Source: an uncultured Clostridia bacterium (GTDB lineage Bacteria > Bacillota > Clostridia > Christensenellales > Borkfalkiaceae). From it: a DNA stretch of 6,521 bases. The notes under the pieces were generated by a model. That model was not told where the DNA came from. It searched no databases and saw only the letters and a program-made list of their open reading frames with translations. Location of the stretch: the NCBI GenBank assembly GCA_944369635.1, contig CALVXL010000066.1:1-6521 (forward strand), read 5' to 3'. Shown one piece after another: positions 5,090 to 6,521 of the stretch. Both the position numbers and the translations under genes were made by a program. Position 1 is the stretch's first letter. Each line of letters begins with the position of its first letter.

Positions 5090-6268
5090 TTAAATTCTGT
5101 TCACACCCGTTTTCACAGCGGCTTCGCTGACCGCTTTTGCAACCGCTTTTGCAACTCTGTTGTCAAACGGAGCGGGAATAACGTAATCGGGAGAAAGTTC
5201 TTCATCGGAAATAAGCGAAGCGATCGCATACGCCGCGGCAACGTTCATTTCTTCATTGATATCGGTAGCTCTCACGTCCAAGGCGCCGCGGAAGATTCCG
5301 GGGAATGCAAGCACGTTGTTGATCTGGTTCGGGAAATCGCTTCTGCCCGTGCCGACAACCGCCGCGCCCGCTTTCTTCGCAAGATCGGGCATGATTTCGG
5401 GAACGGGATTCGCCATCGGCATAACGATCGCGCCGGGGTTCATCGACTTCACCATTTCTTCGGAAACGATGCCCGCCGAGCTTACGCCGACAAAGATATC
5501 CGCGCCTTTCATCGCGTCAGCAAGCGTGCCCTTTCTCTTTTCCTTGTTCGTAAACGCCGCAATTTCCTGCTTTGCGGGCGTCATCCCTTCATTGCCTTCG
5601 CAGATAATGCCCTTTCTGTCGCACATAAAGATATCTTTAACACCAAGTTTTGTGAAAAGCTTAGCAATCGCAACGCCTGCAGCACCCGCGCCACTGAACG
5701 CAACTTTTACGTCTTTAAATTCTTTCTTTACGTATTTAAGCGCATTGATACACGCCGCGATACATACGACAGCCGTGCCGTGCTGATCATCGTGGAAAAC
5801 AGGAATATCGACTTCCGGATCTTCCTTCAGCCTCTTTTCGATTTCAAAGCATCTGGGAGCGGAAATATCTTCCAAATTTACTCCGCCGAAGCTGCCCGCA
5901 AGCAATTTGACGGTATTGACGATATAGTCCACATTTTTCCTTCTGATACAATGCAGAATGGCTTCCACATCGCCAAAGGTCTTGAAAAGCACGCTCTTGC
6001 CTTCCATAACGGGCATACCTGCTTCCGGACCGATATCGCCGAGACCCAGCACAGCAGTACCGTCCGTCACAACCGCAACGGTATTCCATCTTCTCGTCAG
6101 TTCAAAGGATTTATTATAATCTTTCTGAATTTCCAAACAGGGTTGCGCAACACCGGGCGTATAAGCAAGCGAGAGATCCTCCTTATTTTTTACGGGAACT
6201 CTCGAAACCATTTCGATTTTGCCTTTCCATTCGGCATGGCGTTTTAAAGACTCTTTCGCGTAATCCAT
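5090..6268 (-). CDS. Malic enzyme (oxaloacetate-decarboxylating malate dehydrogenase), short form
   Basis: Converts L-malate to pyruvate and CO2 with reduction of NAD(P)+, in the cytosol, using Mg or Mn. The product is 392 residues, the short bacterial form without the phosphotransacetylase-like C-terminal domain of MaeB. Seen: catalytic Tyr in YTPGVA at 36-41, catalytic Lys K91 in GKSVLFK, metal ligands in LEDI (E133, D134) and FHDDQHGT (158-165), Rossmann GAGAAG at 193-198 followed by CDRKG at 216-220, ANPVPE at 286-291, and GTGRSDFPNQINN at 306-318. All are intact. Cofactor choice is uncertain from sequence. The frame could start at TTG 6272-6274, but that leaves only 4 bases after GGAGG; ATG at 6266-6268 with 10 bases is preferred. 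It has its own promoter and terminator, so it is monocistronic. With the dehydrogenase downstream it may form a malate shunt. Confidence 0.96.
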   Translation of the reverse strand: MDYAKESLKRHAEWKGKIEMVSRVPVKNKEDLSLAYTPGVAQPCLEIQKDYNKSFELTRRWNTVAVVTDGTAVLGLGDIGPEAGMPVMEGKSVLFKTFGDVEAILHCIRRKNVDYIVNTVKLLAGSFGGVNLEDISAPRCFEIEKRLKEDPEVDIPVFHDDQHGTAVVCIAACINALKYVKKEFKDVKVAFSGAGAAGVAIAKLFTKLGVKDIFMCDRKGIICEGNEGMTPAKQEIAAFTNKEKRKGTLADAMKGADIFVGVSSAGIVSEEMVKSMNPGAIVMPMANPVPEIMPDLAKKAGAAVVGTGRSDFPNQINNVLAFPGIFRGALDVRATDINEEMNVAAAYAIASLISDEELSPDYVIPAPFDNRVAKAVAKAVSEAAVKTGVNRI

Positions 6269-6278
6269 AAACAAACTT

Positions 6279-6283
6279 CCTCC
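6279..6283 (-). promoter_or_regulatory. Ribosome binding site of malic enzyme
   Basis: GGAGG on the minus strand, 10 bases from the ATG at 6266-6268 and 4 bases from an in-frame TTG at 6272-6274. The ATG spacing is slightly long and the TTG spacing too short, so the ATG start is preferred; the difference is two residues. Confidence 0.7.
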
Positions 6284-6326
6284 AAAATATTAAAATACAA
6301 GTAATTTACCTGTTAAACTACTATAT

Positions 6327-6355
6327 ATTGTACATGAAACCTTTGTCAATGTCAA
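6327..6355 (-). promoter_or_regulatory. Sigma-A promoter of malic enzyme with doubled -35 hexamer
   Basis: On the minus strand TTGACA (plus 6350-6355), 17 bases, TACAAT (plus 6327-6332). A second TTGACA follows at once (plus 6344-6349), forming a tandem TTGACATTGACA; only the first copy has workable spacing to the -10 box. The predicted leader is about 50 bases. No clear operator palindrome is seen. Confidence 0.85.
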
Positions 6356-6370
6356 TAAAATTTTTTTCAT

Positions 6371-6521
6371 TTAACCGAAAAATTCATGGTAAATGGCTTT
6401 GATACATTTTTCATAATCTGTATTAGCCACCCCGACGATGATATTGAGCTCGCTCGACCCCTGATCGATCATCTGAATATTGATATTGTTTTTTGCCAGC
6501 GCGGTAAAAAGACGCGAAGCG
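6371..6521 (-). CDS. Aspartokinase, C-terminal end (partial)
   Basis: Only the last 49 codons and the TAA stop are in the window; the gene begins beyond its right edge. Aspartokinase phosphorylates L-aspartate, the first step to lysine, threonine and methionine. The visible part is the end of the regulatory ACT domains: RLFTALAKNNINIQMIDQ followed by GSSELNIIVGV (21-31) and a final helix (YEKCIKAIYHEFF). The NIxMIDQGSSE pattern followed by a beta strand is typical of aspartokinases in Clostridia and related groups. The catalytic kinase domain cannot be checked and the isoform (lysC, thrA or dapG type) cannot be told. There is no clear terminator between its stop and the malic enzyme promoter 15 bases further on, so read-through into malic enzyme is possible. 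Confidence 0.88.
   Translation of the reverse strand, partial: ASRLFTALAKNNINIQMIDQGSSELNIIVGVANTDYEKCIKAIYHEFFG

Noticed and set aside
5256..6247. Two plus-strand open frames opposite malic enzyme
   Set aside because: Shadows of a gene whose catalytic motifs are all intact on the minus strand; no plausible start signals.

Overview
The window looks like a chromosomal segment of an uncultured, probably anaerobic, low-to-mid-GC Gram-positive bacterium (Firmicutes, Clostridia-like). The grounds are purine-rich GGAGG-type ribosome binding sites, textbook sigma-A promoters (TTGACA-17-TATAAT), intrinsic terminators, TTG start use, and protein types familiar from Clostridia: ApbE with an AGxSSI motif, a short malic enzyme, and an aspartokinase ending in a QGSSELNIIVGV-type ACT domain. 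No lineage marker such as rRNA is present, so this placement is an inference.

Layout. Positions 1-713 (+) hold the C-terminal two thirds of an ApbE-type FAD:protein FMN transferase. It converges on a minus-strand block, and a GC-rich bidirectional terminator (811-841) lies between them. On the minus strand, read from high to low coordinates, come: the last 49 codons of an aspartokinase (6371-6521); a malic enzyme (5090-6268) with its own promoter and terminator; a 74-residue two-helix membrane protein of unknown function (4712-4936) behind a consensus promoter; an ABC exporter half-transporter (2661-4547); an SDR oxidoreductase (1907-2659) that starts one base after the exporter stop and is surely co-transcribed with it; and an LDH-fold malate/lactate dehydrogenase (852-1814) with its own promoter.

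How the genes work together. The dehydrogenase carries Arg at the classical LDH/MDH specificity position, so it may be a malate dehydrogenase. With the malic enzyme 3.3 kb upstream it could form the oxaloacetate-malate-pyruvate arm known as the malate shunt in Clostridium thermocellum. Aspartokinase draws on the same oxaloacetate/aspartate pool. The exporter plus SDR pair, and the small membrane protein before it, form a separate unit of unknown substrate.

The window is mostly ordinary housekeeping and accessory content. I see no CRISPR array, mobile element, tRNA, rRNA or defence cassette, and no clearly new system. The parts most worth a second look are the small membrane protein with its structured leader, the terminator-like hairpin between the exporter promoter and its start codon, and the mixed specificity signature and cysteine cluster of the dehydrogenase.
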